Shown: positions 35,276-44,900 of the stretch, piece after piece
Layout: each line of letters starts with the position of its first letter
How positions within the stretch are numbered: position 1 is the stretch's first letter
Assembly: GCA_963841705.1 (NCBI GenBank)
Contig: CAWJDY010000010.1
Location: 1-64,000 of the forward strand
Direction of reading: 5' to 3'
DNA from: VAZQ01 sp963841705
GTDB lineage: Bacteria; Pseudomonadota; Alphaproteobacteria; Rhizobiales; Xanthobacteraceae
Length of the DNA: 64,000 bases
Position numbers and translations under genes: made by a program
The notes under the pieces: generated by a model
Seen by the model: only the letters and a program-made list of their open reading frames with translations
What the model was told of the DNA's origin: nothing
Databases searched by the model: none

Positions 35276-36445
35276 TTGCCGAACCGCGTCTCACTCAATG
35301 CGAGCAAGGCCAACGTCGCCATCATCGGCGCCGGAGTCATTGGTCTCGGCGTCGCTTGGCGTTTGGCGGCGCGGGACGCATCGGTTGCGGTGTTCGATAA
35401 GGGCGCTGCCGGTGCCGGTGCGAGCCACGCCGCCGCGGGCATGCTGGCCGCCTGCGCGGAGGCCGAGCCCGGCGAGCAAGTGCTGGTCGCGCTCGGGCGC
35501 GAGAGCCAAGCACGCTGGCCCGCTTTCGCCGCGGAACTGCAACAGGTGTCCGGCATCGATGTGGGATTGCGGCCGGAGGGGACGCTGGTCGTCGCATTGA
35601 CCGCGGACGACCAGGCGCGGCTCCTCCATCAGCTCGCCTTCCAGCAGAAGCTCGGACTGCCGCTGCGATGGATTTCGGCGGCGGAGACGCGACGACGCGA
35701 GCCGCACCTTGCCGGCAAGCTCACGAGCGCGGTGTTCAGCCCCGAGGATCACCAGGTCGATAATCGCAAGCTGGTTGCCGCCCTGCGCATCGCCGCCGAA
35801 GCGGCCGGCGCCCGCATCAGCGAGCATCGGCCGGTGCGCGCGATTTCGTCCAACGGCGGGCGGGTCGACGGCATAGTGCTCGCCGATGGAAGCAAGGTTG
35901 CTGCCGATGTGGTCGTGCTTGCGGCCGGCGCCTGGTCTCGAAGCATTGCTGGGCTAGCGCCCGAACTGCGGCCTCCGGTGCGCCCGATCAAAGGCCAGAT
36001 GCTCGCGCTTCGTATGGATCCGGCCGCACCGCTATTGACTCACGTGGTCTGGGCCCCGGGCGCCTATCTGGTGCCGCGCCGCGATGGCCGCCTGCTCGTG
36101 GGCGCGACCGTCGAAGAAAAAGGCTACGACATGTCGTTGACCGCAGGCGGCATGCTCACCCTGCTGGAAGCGGCCTGGCGAGCGGTGCCTGCTGTTGAGG
36201 AACTCCCGATCGAGGAAATGTGGGTCGGCCATCGACCGGGCAGCCGGGACGACGCGCCGATTCTCGGCCCCGGGCCATTGGATGGGCTGGTCTATGCCAC
36301 CGGTCACCACCGCAACGGAATTCTGCTTACGCCGGTCACTGCTGACGCCATCGCACGGCTCATTCTTGACGGTGTCGCCGAGCCGTCGATCCGCCCGTTC
36401 GGCATCGAGCGGTTCCTGGCTTCGGCGCGGGCCGCTGCAGAATGA
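35276..36445 (+). CDS. thiO: Glycine oxidase ThiO
   Basis: A 389-residue flavoprotein oxidising glycine to the iminoglycine needed for the thiazole of thiamine. The FAD-binding motif VAIIGAGVIGLGVAWRLA is at the N-terminus, ASHAAAGMLA follows, and GHRPGSRDDAPILGP with VYATGHHRNGILL is the C-terminal FAD signature. The start is TTG 35276, whose ribosome site lies inside the riboswitch; no ATG in frame fits. Its stop overlaps an ATG, and the thiS ribosome site GAAGGAG spans that junction. Confidence 0.92.
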   Translation: MPNRVSLNASKANVAIIGAGVIGLGVAWRLAARDASVAVFDKGAAGAGASHAAAGMLAACAEAEPGEQVLVALGRESQARWPAFAAELQQVSGIDVGLRPEGTLVVALTADDQARLLHQLAFQQKLGLPLRWISAAETRRREPHLAGKLTSAVFSPEDHQVDNRKLVAALRIAAEAAGARISEHRPVRAISSNGGRVDGIVLADGSKVAADVVVLAAGAWSRSIAGLAPELRPPVRPIKGQMLALRMDPAAPLLTHVVWAPGAYLVPRRDGRLLVGATVEEKGYDMSLTAGGMLTLLEAAWRAVPAVEELPIEEMWVGHRPGSRDDAPILGPGPLDGLVYATGHHRNGILLTPVTADAIARLILDGVAEPSIRPFGIERFLASARAAAE

Positions 36446-36456
36446 AGGAGACTGAC

Positions 36457-36681
36457 ATGACGCAAGCCGCTGTGCAGTCGAACATCCGGGTCAACGGCCA
36501 GGACGAGCCGCTCGGCGTCGCGACGCTTGCCGCTTTGTTGGAGAAAAAGGCGGTTGACACCGGCCAGCGCGGGATTGCGGTCGCTCTCAATGGAGCGATC
36601 GTCCCCCGCGCCGCCTGGCCGCGGACGGCGCTTCGCCCAGGCGACAGCATCGAGATCGTGCGCGCCCTTCAGGGTGGTTGA
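36457..36681 (+). CDS. thiS: Sulfur carrier protein ThiS
   Basis: A 74-residue ubiquitin-like carrier starting at ATG 36457 (GAAGGAG 6 nt upstream). It has NIRVNGQDEPL at the start, VALNGAIVPRAAWPRTAL in the middle and GDSIEIVRALQGG at the end; the C-terminal Gly-Gly is thiocarboxylated to donate sulfur to the thiazole. It is encoded 13 bp before thiG. Confidence 0.93.
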   Translation: MTQAAVQSNIRVNGQDEPLGVATLAALLEKKAVDTGQRGIAVALNGAIVPRAAWPRTALRPGDSIEIVRALQGG

Positions 36682-36694
36682 GGAGTTTTTCGAA

Positions 36695-37465
36695 ATGCCC
36701 GATCCCTTGATCATCGCCGGTCGTGAGTTCGGCTCACGCCTGTTTCTTGGCACCGCCGGTTATCCGAACCGCATGCTCATGCTCGACGCCATCGCCGCGA
36801 GCGGGACCGAGATGGTGACGGCTTCGATCCGGCGCATCAGCCTCGCCGGCGAGGACGAAAGCCTGGTCGATCTCATTCCGAAGCACATCCGTTTCCTTCC
36901 GAATACGGCGGGCTGTCAGACCGCGAAAGACGCGGTGCTGACCGCCGAGCTCGCGCGCGAGGCACTCGAAACCGACTGGATCAAACTCGAAGTGATCGGC
37001 GACCGCGAGCTGCTTTATCCCGACACCGAGGAGCTCGTGCGCGGCACCGAGACGCTGGTCGCCAAGGGCTTCACCGTGCTGCCTTACTGCACCGACGACC
37101 CGGTCGTCTGCCGCAAGCTCGCGGACGCAGGCGCGGCGGCGGTGATGCCGCTCGGCTCGCCGATCGGGTCGGGGCTCGGCATCTGCAATCCGCATCTCGT
37201 CGAATTGATCTGCGCGCGCTCGCCGGTGCCGGTCGTGCTCGATGCCGGCATCGGCACCGCCTCCGATGCCGCGCTTGCGATGGAGCTTGGCTGCGCGGCG
37301 GTGCTGCTCAATACGGCGGTGTCGAAGGCGCGTGATCCCGTGATGATGGCCAAAAGCATGTGTGCGGCAGTGGAAGCTGGCCGGCTGGCGCGTCTCGCTG
37401 GGCGCATACCAAAGCTCGCCCATGCGGAGCCGTCGAGCCCGCAACTCGGTCTGGTCGGCACGTGA
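36695..37465 (+). CDS. thiG: Thiazole synthase ThiG
   Basis: A 256-residue TIM-barrel enzyme joining deoxyxylulose-5-P, iminoglycine and ThiS thiocarboxylate. SRLFLGTAGYPNRMLMLDAI, LPNTAGCQTAKDAV, the Schiff-base lysine in DWIKLEVIGD, and GIGTASDAALAMELGCAAVL are family hallmarks. ATG 36695 follows GAGGAG. The frame remains open upstream inside thiS but without homology. GTG of thiE overlaps its stop. Confidence 0.95.
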   Translation: MPDPLIIAGREFGSRLFLGTAGYPNRMLMLDAIAASGTEMVTASIRRISLAGEDESLVDLIPKHIRFLPNTAGCQTAKDAVLTAELAREALETDWIKLEVIGDRELLYPDTEELVRGTETLVAKGFTVLPYCTDDPVVCRKLADAGAAAVMPLGSPIGSGLGICNPHLVELICARSPVPVVLDAGIGTASDAALAMELGCAAVLLNTAVSKARDPVMMAKSMCAAVEAGRLARLAGRIPKLAHAEPSSPQLGLVGT

Positions 37466-38091
37466 GGCTTCCCGACCCGCCGCTCCTGCTCATCACCGAT
37501 CGGCGACAGGCTCTGTTGCCGCTCCCTGACGTGGTGAGGGCGGCGCTTGCGACCGGCTGCCGCTGGGTCAGCATGCGGGAGAAAGATCTATCCGAAATTG
37601 ATCAGATTGCGCTCGCGCGAACCCTGCTGTCGATCGCGCGGCGCCACGGCGCCTGCCTGACGCTGCATGGCGATGCCGCCTTGGCCAAAGCCTGCGGCGC
37701 CGACGGCGTTCACCTCCCGGCCGGCAGCGATCCAACCGCAAGCCGCGCGATGCTGGGGCCCGCCAAGCTCATCGGCGTGTCGCTTCACACCGTCACCGAG
37801 GCCGAGGCGATCGATCCGAACGTCGTTGACTATGCAATCGCTGGGCCCACCTTCGAGACGGCGAGCAAGCCCGGCTACGGCCCCGAGATCGGCCGCAAGG
37901 GCCTTGCCGAGATCACCCGTGCGGCGCCCGTACCGGTACTTGCTATCGGGGGTCTCAATGCCACGAGGGCCGCTGAAGTCTTGGCAGTCGGCCCGGCCGG
38001 CATTGCGGTCATGGGCGGCGTCATGCGCGCTGCGGATCCAGGTCAAGAAGTGAGGGCGCTGCTTGCGATCGTTGCGGGAGCTCGTCGCTAG
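37462..38091 (+). CDS. thiE: Thiamine-phosphate synthase ThiE
   Basis: A 209-residue enzyme condensing HMP-PP with thiazole phosphate. It has LLLITDRRQ, SMREKDLSE, LHGDAALAKACGADGVHLP, IGVSLHTVTEAEA, and VLAIGGLNATRAAEVL. GTG 37462 overlaps the thiG stop (GTGA), consistent with coupled translation. The operon holds thiazole and coupling genes but no thiC or thiD, which must lie elsewhere. Confidence 0.92.
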   Translation: MRLPDPPLLLITDRRQALLPLPDVVRAALATGCRWVSMREKDLSEIDQIALARTLLSIARRHGACLTLHGDAALAKACGADGVHLPAGSDPTASRAMLGPAKLIGVSLHTVTEAEAIDPNVVDYAIAGPTFETASKPGYGPEIGRKGLAEITRAAPVPVLAIGGLNATRAAEVLAVGPAGIAVMGGVMRAADPGQEVRALLAIVAGARR

Positions 38092-38212
38092 CCCCCGACC
38101 TTCGCTCATTGGGGGAACGTGTTGCAAAACTCCCATTGAGACGATTGGCAAACCGCTGGAATTTCCTTCCTTGACGGCGCATATTGGTTCTTCCTCATTC
38201 GGAGGCGCCGGC

Positions 38213-38407
38213 ATGCCTCTAACAGGGCCAATTCCTGAGGGCGAGACTTTCTTCTGTCCGCATTGCGGGGCTCTTTATGCGGTGACGCGGTCGCGCCTAA
38301 GTGACGCCAACATCGCCAAATGTGTGGTTTGTCTGCACACCATGGAGGAACGAGAGTCAACCAAAGTTCCGATCTACAAGCTCGTCCAGCGGCCTGAAGA
38401 TGCCTGA
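38213..38407 (+). CDS. Small zinc-ribbon hypothetical protein
   Basis: A 64-residue protein with CPHC and CVVC pairs separated by about 20 residues, a probable zinc ribbon. GGAGG precedes ATG 38213 at a workable distance. It lies 121 bp after thiE and could be transcribed from it or on its own. Function unknown; the layout recalls the small protein at 23235. Confidence 0.6.
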   Translation: MPLTGPIPEGETFFCPHCGALYAVTRSRLSDANIAKCVVCLHTMEERESTKVPIYKLVQRPEDA

Positions 38408-38536
38408 GCGAGTGGCGAGATTGAGAATCGCGGGTTGATCCAACACGACAGCAGAAAACAGCCAATCGCCGGAAAAAGATCAGACACCCAATACACCACA
38501 GACCCTACCTTCATTGGCAAACTGTCGGCTTGAGCT

Positions 38537-39313
38537 TTGCTGTTCAATTCAAATACCCGCTTCGCGCCGAATACGGCGCAGAGCGCCGAATGGAACCGCG
38601 GTGCCTATGTCGCCGAAGCGCTGGCGCATTGCGGCGAATGTCACACGCCGCGCAATCTTGCCTTCGCGCTCGATAACGGCAAAAAGTTTGCCGGTGCGAT
38701 GACGGCTGGCTGGAAAGCTTTCAACATCACGTCCGACAAGGGTACCGGCATCGGCGGCTGGACCGATAACGAGGTGTTCGCCTATCTCGCGAATGGTCAC
38801 GCATCGGGACGCGGCACGGCGGCGGGGCCTATGGGCGAAGCCGTGGACGAGAGCGTCAGCCAGATGGCGCCGGCGGACATCCACGCGCTGGTCAGTTACG
38901 TGCGCAGCGTTCCGGCGGTGGCGTCATCCGAGCCGGCGACGATTGCGCCGCCAGCGCCGGTTTCGCCCAAGGAGGGCGGAGCGAGGTCGGACGTCCTTGG
39001 CCGACGCGTATTCGAACAGGCTTGCGTCAGCTGCCACAACTGGACCGGGGTCAGCGCGCTCTCGCCCTACGCTACTATTATCGGCACGCGTGCCGTGAAT
39101 GATCCGACCGGGACGAATGTCGCCCAGATCGTCATTTCCGGCACTAGGCGACACGATCCAAAAGGAGTGCTCTCGATGCCGGCTTTCGGCAACGCCTATT
39201 CCGACATCGAGATCGCAGCCGTCGCCAACTACGTCACCGGACGTTTCGGCAGCAACCAGTCTAAGGTCTCCGAGAAGGACGTGGCTCAACTGCGCAGTCA
39301 AACGGCTCGGTGA
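38537..39313 (+). pseudogene. 5'-truncated multihaem cytochrome c (dehydrogenase electron acceptor)
   Basis: The frame contains two haem sites, CGECH and CVSCH, and late-domain motifs (LSMPAFGNAYSDIEIAAVANY). It resembles the triheme cytochrome subunits of membrane alcohol and molybdopterin aldehyde dehydrogenases. The signal peptide and first haem domain are absent: similarity starts at RFAPNTAQSAEWNRGAY, preceded by an in-frame stop. Without a signal peptide the apoprotein would not reach the periplasm for haem attachment, so I call it a pseudogene. Its typical partner would be the dehydrogenase whose remnant is at 2860-3270. Confidence 0.7.
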
Positions 39314-39701
39314 TGACGTAGAGTACGTCTCTACAACGGGGCAATTCCCTTCCGTCGGGGACAGGCAGCGCGTGCGCGCCGCGAGCGCAGCGATTTGCTC
39401 AGGTCTAACGGTAAAGAACAGTCAGTACGCTGCCAACCAGCCTTGACGCGGAAACCTTGCTCATTTCGATGTACCGCAGGAAGAACGGTTGGAGATAGCG
39501 GTTACTGAGTCGATGGATGTTCGCATCATGCAGGTGCCAAGGTGCTATCCCTCAGCGGCATCAAATACCGCAATTGTCGTCCCTATTTGGAGGATCACGA
39601 AGGTCCTGATCGGGCGTGTTGTTCATGTGCTAGACTTAGACTAGCACTGGTGCCGAGGCTTGGACCTGCGGCATGAGCAGCGCGACGAGACCGCTAGCGC
39701 C
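39314..39701. other. Intergenic region with a 7-bp-arm inverted repeat
   Basis: No gene recognised. GTGCTAG (39627-39633) and CTAGCAC (39641-39647) form an inverted repeat with a 7-bp spacer, about 55 bp before the ATG of the kinase gene. It could be a regulator site for that gene; nothing identifies the regulator. Confidence 0.4.
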
Positions 39702-41699
39702 ATGAGCAACGAGCGCCGCATCGCAGAAGAAGCACTGCGCGAGAGCGAGCAGCGCTGGCGCAGCTTGACCGAGGCATTGCCGCAACTGGTGTGGTCGGCC
39801 ACACCGGACGGCGCATGCGATTACTTTAGCACCCAATGGACCGAGTATACCGGGGTCGCCGAGAGCGGGTTGCTCGGCTGGCGTTGGATGGACGTTCTGC
39901 ACCCCGACGACCGGCAAAGTACCCGGCAATTCTGGACGGATTCGGTAGCAGGGCGACGCCCTTATGACGTAGAATATCGCGTGCGCCGGCACGACGGAAC
40001 CTACGGCTGGTTCAAGACGCGCGGGGTGCCGATCCGGGACAACAACGGCAACATCGTCAAGTGGTGCGGGTCCTGCACCAATATCACCGACGGGAAGCGA
40101 GCCGAGGAAGCGCTGCGCGAGAGCGAGCAGCGCTGGCGCAGCTTGACGGAGGCGTTGCCGCAACTGGTGTGGTCTGCCACGCCGGACGGCGCGTGCGATT
40201 ACTTCAGCACCCAATGGACGGAGTACACCGGGGTCGCCGAGAGCGAGTTGCTCGGCTGGCGCTGGATGGACGTTCTGCACCCCGACGACTGGCAAGCTAC
40301 CCGGCAATTCTGGACGGATTCGGTGGCGGGGCGCCGCGCCTATGACGTGGAATACCGCGTGCGCCGGTACGACGGAGTGTACGGCTGGTTCAAGACGCGC
40401 GGGGTGCCGATCCGGGACGGCAAAGGCGACATCGTCAAGTGGTTCGGGTCCTGCACCGATATCACCGACGGGAAGCGAGCCGAGGAAGCGCTGCGCCAGA
40501 GGGAGCAAGAGCTTTGGAAAGCCGGGAACGAACTCGAGAAGAAGGTGGCGGAACGGACCGCCGAATTGCGCCGGAGCGAGGCCTATTTAGCTGAAGCGCA
40601 GAGGCTAACCCGCACGGGCAGTTGGGCGTTGACGGTCGCGACCAGAGAGATCGTGCATTTGTCGGACCAGTTTTATCAGATATTCGGCTTAGATCCGGAA
40701 AGGAGGATGCCGTCACTTCAAACAGTTCGCCAACTCATTCATCCTGAGGATCGGCCCACCGCAGCTGAAATTGTTGATAAAGCAATCCGTAAAGGGAAGG
40801 GTTTCGAGCTGGACTACCGAATTGTCCTTCCGGAAGGCACAATCAAATTCATCCACGTAGTGGCTCACCCAGTCTTCAACACGTCCGGAGATCTTGTTGA
40901 GTTTTTGGGCACCGTGGTGGATGTCACGGAACGCAAGCGGGCGGAGGAAGACCTACGCGAGAGCGAGCGGCGGTACCGCGAGGGGCAGATCGAGCTCGCC
41001 CATGTCAATCGAGTCACTACCATGGGACAGCTGACGGCCTCGATCGCCCACGAAGTCAACCAGCCGATCGCAGCGGCGGTCACCAACGCGGATGCCGGAT
41101 TACGCTGGCTTGCCGCCCAACCACCTAACCTTGAGGAGGTCCGGGATGCATTCGTTCATATCATCAAGGCAAGCAATCAAGCCAGCGAAGTCGTCGGCCG
41201 CATTCGCGCCCTCATCAAGAAGCTCCCTGCGCAGAAGGCTAGCTTGGACATCAACGAAACGATCCTCGAAACGATCGTCCTGACACGCATCGAGATGCGG
41301 CGGCATTGCATCTTGCTGCAGACCGAACTCGCGAACGGTCTGCCACGCATTTGGGGAGACCGAGTCCAACTGCAACAGGTGATCCTGAACTTGATCATGA
41401 ACGCCATCGAAGCGATGAGCGAGGTCAGCGAGGGATCGCGCGTCTTGCTGATCGGCACAGGTGCGCACACGCCGGACGACGTGACCGTCGCCGTACGAGA
41501 TTCGGGCCCGGGATTGAAACTGGAGAGCCTTGGTCACCTGTTCGATCCGTTTTACACGACCAAACCGGCTGGCATGGGTATGGGATTGTCGATCTGTCGT
41601 TCGATAATCGAAGCGCACGGTGGACGATTGTGGGCGAGTGCGAATGCACCCCGAGGCGCGGTCTTTCAGTTCACCCTGCATCAAGATGCTGCGTCTTGA
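39702..41699 (+). CDS. Cytosolic multi-PAS sensor histidine kinase with tandem duplicated PAS
   Basis: About 665 residues from ATG 39702; TTG 39660 is an alternative in frame. Two near-identical PAS/PAC units (period 126 residues) are followed by a divergent third PAS (~285-420), a FixL/NtrB-like HisKA with the phospho-His in SIAHEVNQPIAAA, and a HATPase domain (NLIMNAIEAM, GMGMGLSICRSII). No membrane segment, so it senses a cytosolic signal. No response regulator is adjacent, making it an orphan kinase. Confidence 0.87.
   Translation: MSNERRIAEEALRESEQRWRSLTEALPQLVWSATPDGACDYFSTQWTEYTGVAESGLLGWRWMDVLHPDDRQSTRQFWTDSVAGRRPYDVEYRVRRHDGTYGWFKTRGVPIRDNNGNIVKWCGSCTNITDGKRAEEALRESEQRWRSLTEALPQLVWSATPDGACDYFSTQWTEYTGVAESELLGWRWMDVLHPDDWQATRQFWTDSVAGRRAYDVEYRVRRYDGVYGWFKTRGVPIRDGKGDIVKWFGSCTDITDGKRAEEALRQREQELWKAGNELEKKVAERTAELRRSEAYLAEAQRLTRTGSWALTVATREIVHLSDQFYQIFGLDPERRMPSLQTVRQLIHPEDRPTAAEIVDKAIRKGKGFELDYRIVLPEGTIKFIHVVAHPVFNTSGDLVEFLGTVVDVTERKRAEEDLRESERRYREGQIELAHVNRVTTMGQLTASIAHEVNQPIAAAVTNADAGLRWLAAQPPNLEEVRDAFVHIIKASNQASEVVGRIRALIKKLPAQKASLDINETILETIVLTRIEMRRHCILLQTELANGLPRIWGDRVQLQQVILNLIMNAIEAMSEVSEGSRVLLIGTGAHTPDDVTVAVRDSGPGLKLESLGHLFDPFYTTKPAGMGMGLSICRSIIEAHGGRLWASANAPRGAVFQFTLHQDAAS
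39741..40496 (+). repeat. Two tandem copies of a 378-bp PAS-encoding unit
   Basis: The segment from 39741 repeats from 40119 with a period of exactly 378 bp (126 codons). DNA identity is high by eye over most of the length; differences are scattered single bases, some silent. This is a recent in-frame duplication inside the kinase gene rather than an ancient pair of PAS domains. Confidence 0.85.
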
Positions 41700-41858
41700 A
41701 CCAGCGCCCTCAATCGTTCCAGGACGTCAACCGGGCGGAATGCTGCCATGACTTGGCTGGCAATCCTCAAGGGTTGTACATCGCGTAACCACTTCAGGAC
41801 AACATGTTGGCGCGCTCCCTGAGACAAAGCGGGAGTGTGGAGCACAAGGAAAAAATAA

Positions 41859-41882
41859 CCCCGAGCAACAAACAGCTCGGGG
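41859..41882. terminator. Bidirectional intrinsic terminator
   Basis: CCCCGAGC and GCTCGGGG form an 8-bp GC-rich stem with an 8-nt loop. On the plus strand TTTAATT follows; on the minus strand the hairpin is followed by TTATTTTTT, a good U-run. It can end transcription of the kinase gene from the left and of the old minus-strand WD40 gene from the right. The rest of 41700-42119 shows no gene. Confidence 0.75.
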
Positions 41883-42119
41883 TTTAATTACTACGCACGT
41901 ACACCAGGCTTGTTTGCCGGACGGGACCTGGGGGGACAGGGGGCGTCCGGTGCGCCTCGTGACTTGCATATAGTCACCGACGGGGCGTGGCGCAAGCCCG
42001 TACTTTCAGATCGCGACAACGTGCTGCGAACCGAAGACACGACAGTGTCGTGCCCCATAACTCCGTGCCCATCAAGGCGACCCCCCGAAAAATCGCAGCG
42101 GTTGAACCCGGCCCGGCCT

Positions 42120-42385
42120 TGGACTAGCGCTCCCGGCGCGCACGCGTCGGCTCCGGGGGAAATGCAGCATCTCCATCGCTTCGCAACAGTCGCCCCGTTG
42201 CAGCATCCCATATGCCTATGCTCCAATCACGAGATGCCGCGACGTTTGCTCCATCCGTTGAGAATTCGGCGTTTGATTGAACTCCCTCCAGAACGTGCAA
42301 GAGTTCTCCAGTCACGGCAGCCCAGATCTTGCTCTTGATCCGCAGCCATGATGCAGCCTCCGTCCGGAGAAAACGAAACGGAGCG
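42120..42385 (-). pseudogene. WD40-repeat protein remnant
   Basis: Two minus-strand frames carry successive WD40 blades. VRSVSFSPDGG begins near 42380, and after a frame change comes GELLHVLEGVQSNAEFSTDG followed by GIWDAATGRLL. Frameshifts and the loss of all other blades show it is dead. Intact homologues are usually long WD40/caspase or kinase-associated proteins, so the origin cannot be specified. Confidence 0.65.
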
Positions 42386-42795
42386 AACAGCTCCGCCTAG
42401 AGGGGCATCAGCAAGACAAAATCGCCGTTGACCTGCTTGAACATGGCTTCCCGATAAGCCTCGCCTCATGCAGCCGCCATCATCGTGCTCCCTGCGTTCT
42501 GCCCCTGATCATTTCTGCCGGAACGCCTGGTTGAACGACATTTTCAGCCGGCCGATCTGCTGCAATGCGGGATTTCGACCCAGCTTATGACCGCAACGGG
42601 GTCAAAACCCGCTGATTACCGCGTCGCAACATTGATGGCCGGTTCAGCATGAACGCCAGCAACGTGTAACCGGGGCTGGATGACAAGGATAAGCGCAATT
42701 CAACCCAAGTAGCCGCAAGCATGCCCAAACTTCCTTTAGCTCGACTGCTATGTTCGACGCTGCATGGATTCATTGCGTGTACATGAGGTCGTGAG
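42386..42795. other. Intergenic stretch, nothing recognised
   Basis: No family motif on either strand; it may include further decayed parts of the WD40 gene. It should contain the promoter of the secreted protein gene starting at 42796. Confidence 0.35.
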
Positions 42796-43272
42796 ATGAA
42801 GATGTGGACTGCCAAGATGTCACCAGTTTCGGTGACACTCGCCGCGCTTGTTCTCGTTTTCGCCGCGGTCGGCGCCGAACCAGCAGCGGCGGTGTCTACC
42901 AAACACGGAGTCAAGCCCTCGACTACGCCGAGCATTATGGTCGATGAGACTGGAATATCTGGCATGATGCAGGGGTTGGAGTCGGCGAACAGAGGTATTC
43001 AGGATAAACATCATACAAATGGTAAGACGGCCTGCAGCGCTGGTATCTCACGAAGCGGCGACATCATGGTTTCCCAGGTTTCCTCCACGGAAGGCCTTCC
43101 GCGAACGCCCTTGCTGGAGCAAGGACCGGCTGTCGCTCCTTACAACCCACCGGCCTTGAACAATCCTAGCGAGCGCGTCATGCAATCAGACCAGTCTTTT
43201 CAACTGAATCGAGGCATAGGTGATAATCCCACCAACCGTGATGAGTACGTGCGCGAGCAGCTCAACAAGTAG
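42796..43272 (+). CDS. Predicted secreted protein of unknown function
   Basis: 158 residues with a signal peptide (VTLAALVLVFAAVGAEPAAA) and a probable cleavage near residue 32. The mature part is polar, Ser/Pro/Asn-rich, with a single Cys and no recognised domain, and would be periplasmic or secreted. Lower GC than its neighbours by eye. Uncharacterised, but the signal peptide supports a real gene. Confidence 0.55.
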   Translation: MKMWTAKMSPVSVTLAALVLVFAAVGAEPAAAVSTKHGVKPSTTPSIMVDETGISGMMQGLESANRGIQDKHHTNGKTACSAGISRSGDIMVSQVSSTEGLPRTPLLEQGPAVAPYNPPALNNPSERVMQSDQSFQLNRGIGDNPTNRDEYVREQLNK

Positions 43273-43308
43273 CGTGCCCCACGTATTCCCTTACAGAGCC
43301 GGTCACAG

Positions 43309-43420
43309 ACTATTCCTCTTCGCCTTAGACCTGATCGAGCTGAATGGCGACGCCGTTCGCCGCGATCCGTTGGCCATGCAGCGGGTCACCTTGGAGCACA
43401 TGCTAGCGCGGGCATGTGGA
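43309..43420 (+). pseudogene. Fragment of an ATP-dependent DNA ligase (LigD type)
   Basis: One frame reads LFLFALDLIELNGDAVRRDP followed by MQRVTLEHMLARA, which matches the segment of bacterial NHEJ ligases usually written FDLLxLNGxDLRxxPLxxRKxxL. Nothing else of the ligase remains. It indicates loss of a ligase gene or a piece moved from elsewhere. Confidence 0.6.
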
Positions 43421-44157
43421 CAGTGGATGATTTTATGGCAGCCCTCGCCTGAACTGCCGAAGATCTCAAGGCGCTCGCGAGGTCAATTCAACCTGCACGC
43501 ACATACTACTAGCCGCCGGGAGCAGACATGCGCTTGCCGGCGGCAAGTTCAAATCCCGGAACGGGTCGTCCTGTCGCGCGCGAATGTCTGAGTTGATGAG
43601 CGCAACATAGGGCGTGGGGCGGTCGCGAGCTTGCCCCGGGTCAACTGTGACAAATCACGGGTCAACTTGCCTCAGCGATCACGCAGCAGACCATCCCTAA
43701 CTTCCGACCGCTACCGTCCCGACCTCGTCCAGGATCGGGTGGTAGCGGCCCCTGGTCGGGATTGGGGAGCCGCCGTATCCTCGCGTTCCCGGCCGGGGCT
43801 CACTTTCGGCTGTGCGATGCCGTCTGCACCGTCCGCTGATGCGTGAGGAGAAACCGCAATCATTCTTGAAGCTGGGAGGGCCGCGAATGGAATCGGAAGC
43901 CTCTCTTTTGCTACAGTCGGAGGCTCACCGTTCTTGAGAGCCGCAAGGAACCTCCAGAGTCAGCAAAAAGAAACAAGACTTGAGGAGAGATCAGCCGTAA
44001 ATACGGTGTGAGTTGTGCCAGATCCGGTCGCCGGTCCGCGTTCCGGAGCGAATAAGCCTCGGAACATCGAGCCTGTCAGAACGATCTTGAAAAAATCAGA
44101 GGTTTGTCTGCGGCACAAATCCTGCTGCCCCGACCAGACCTGGAGCACAGGCAAGCG
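43421..44157. other. Long stretch without a recognisable gene
   Basis: About 740 bp with only short, motif-free frames on both strands. It links the ligase fragment to the complex I subunit gene and looks like decayed DNA. Confidence 0.45.
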
Positions 44158-44466
44158 ATGGTAACGGCACGAATTTACAAGCCAGCAAGGACCGCGATGC
44201 AGTCAGGCAAGGCGCGGACTAAGGAGTGGTTCCTCGAGTACGAGCCGGAGCAGCCGCGCGAGATCGAGCCCCTGATGGGTTGGACCGCCTCTGGCGACAT
44301 GCGCCAGCAAGTGCGGCTGCGTTTCGATACCGCCGAGGAGGCGACTGCCTATTGTGAGCGCCACGGGATTGCGTACCAGGTTTTCAATCCCAAACCCGAC
44401 AAGCCGCGCATCATCCCCTACGCTGATAATTTTTCATTCAAGCGCACTGAGCCCTGGACGCATTGA
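44158..44466 (+). CDS. Complex I accessory subunit, NDUFS4-like (ETC complex I subunit)
   Basis: 102 residues from ATG 44158. ARIYKPARTAMQSGKARTKEW, the GWTASGDMRQQVRLRFDTAEEA segment and AYCERHGIAYQV match the 18-kDa/NDUFS4-type supernumerary subunit that alphaproteobacteria share with mitochondria. It stabilises the NADH-dehydrogenase module. A frame extension to 44104 is not conserved. It stands alone, as is usual, away from the nuo operon. Confidence 0.9.
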   Translation: MVTARIYKPARTAMQSGKARTKEWFLEYEPEQPREIEPLMGWTASGDMRQQVRLRFDTAEEATAYCERHGIAYQVFNPKPDKPRIIPYADNFSFKRTEPWTH

Positions 44467-44900
44467 CGCCGCTGGGCGTACCCGTTTGTGTCATGGCGAT
44501 CGAGCGCACCAGGGGAATGAGAGCGGAAGCAAGGTATTCGGCGCTGCTCATGTCCGCTAATAGATGTCCGCTATCAAACAAGCTTATCTGGCGCGGAATG
44601 ACCGCTTGGGGTCCGGAAGGCCGCCGCAGTTGGAGCGAACAGGCTTCCGGTTCGTAAGCCCTCAACGGCATGTCGCACGGAGCGGCAGGCTGGGCCGAGC
44701 GAGAACGCCGGGGTCGAAACTGAACTGATGAACAGACCCGCGCGCGCCAAGAGAACGGTAGCAGCTCCGTTGCCGCCGACAATGAAACCAGCGAAAATTG
44801 GCCTGCTCCTGACACCCCGAGAAAGCTGCATTCGACGGCGCGCTGACCTCATCGTCATGGGCACAATCCAGAGCATGGTGATCGAATGAATGGGGCTGGC
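44467..44900. other. Intergenic region, nothing recognised
   Basis: Open frames on the minus strand here are extensions or shadows without motifs. It separates the complex I subunit from the convergent ABC importer operon. Confidence 0.4.
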
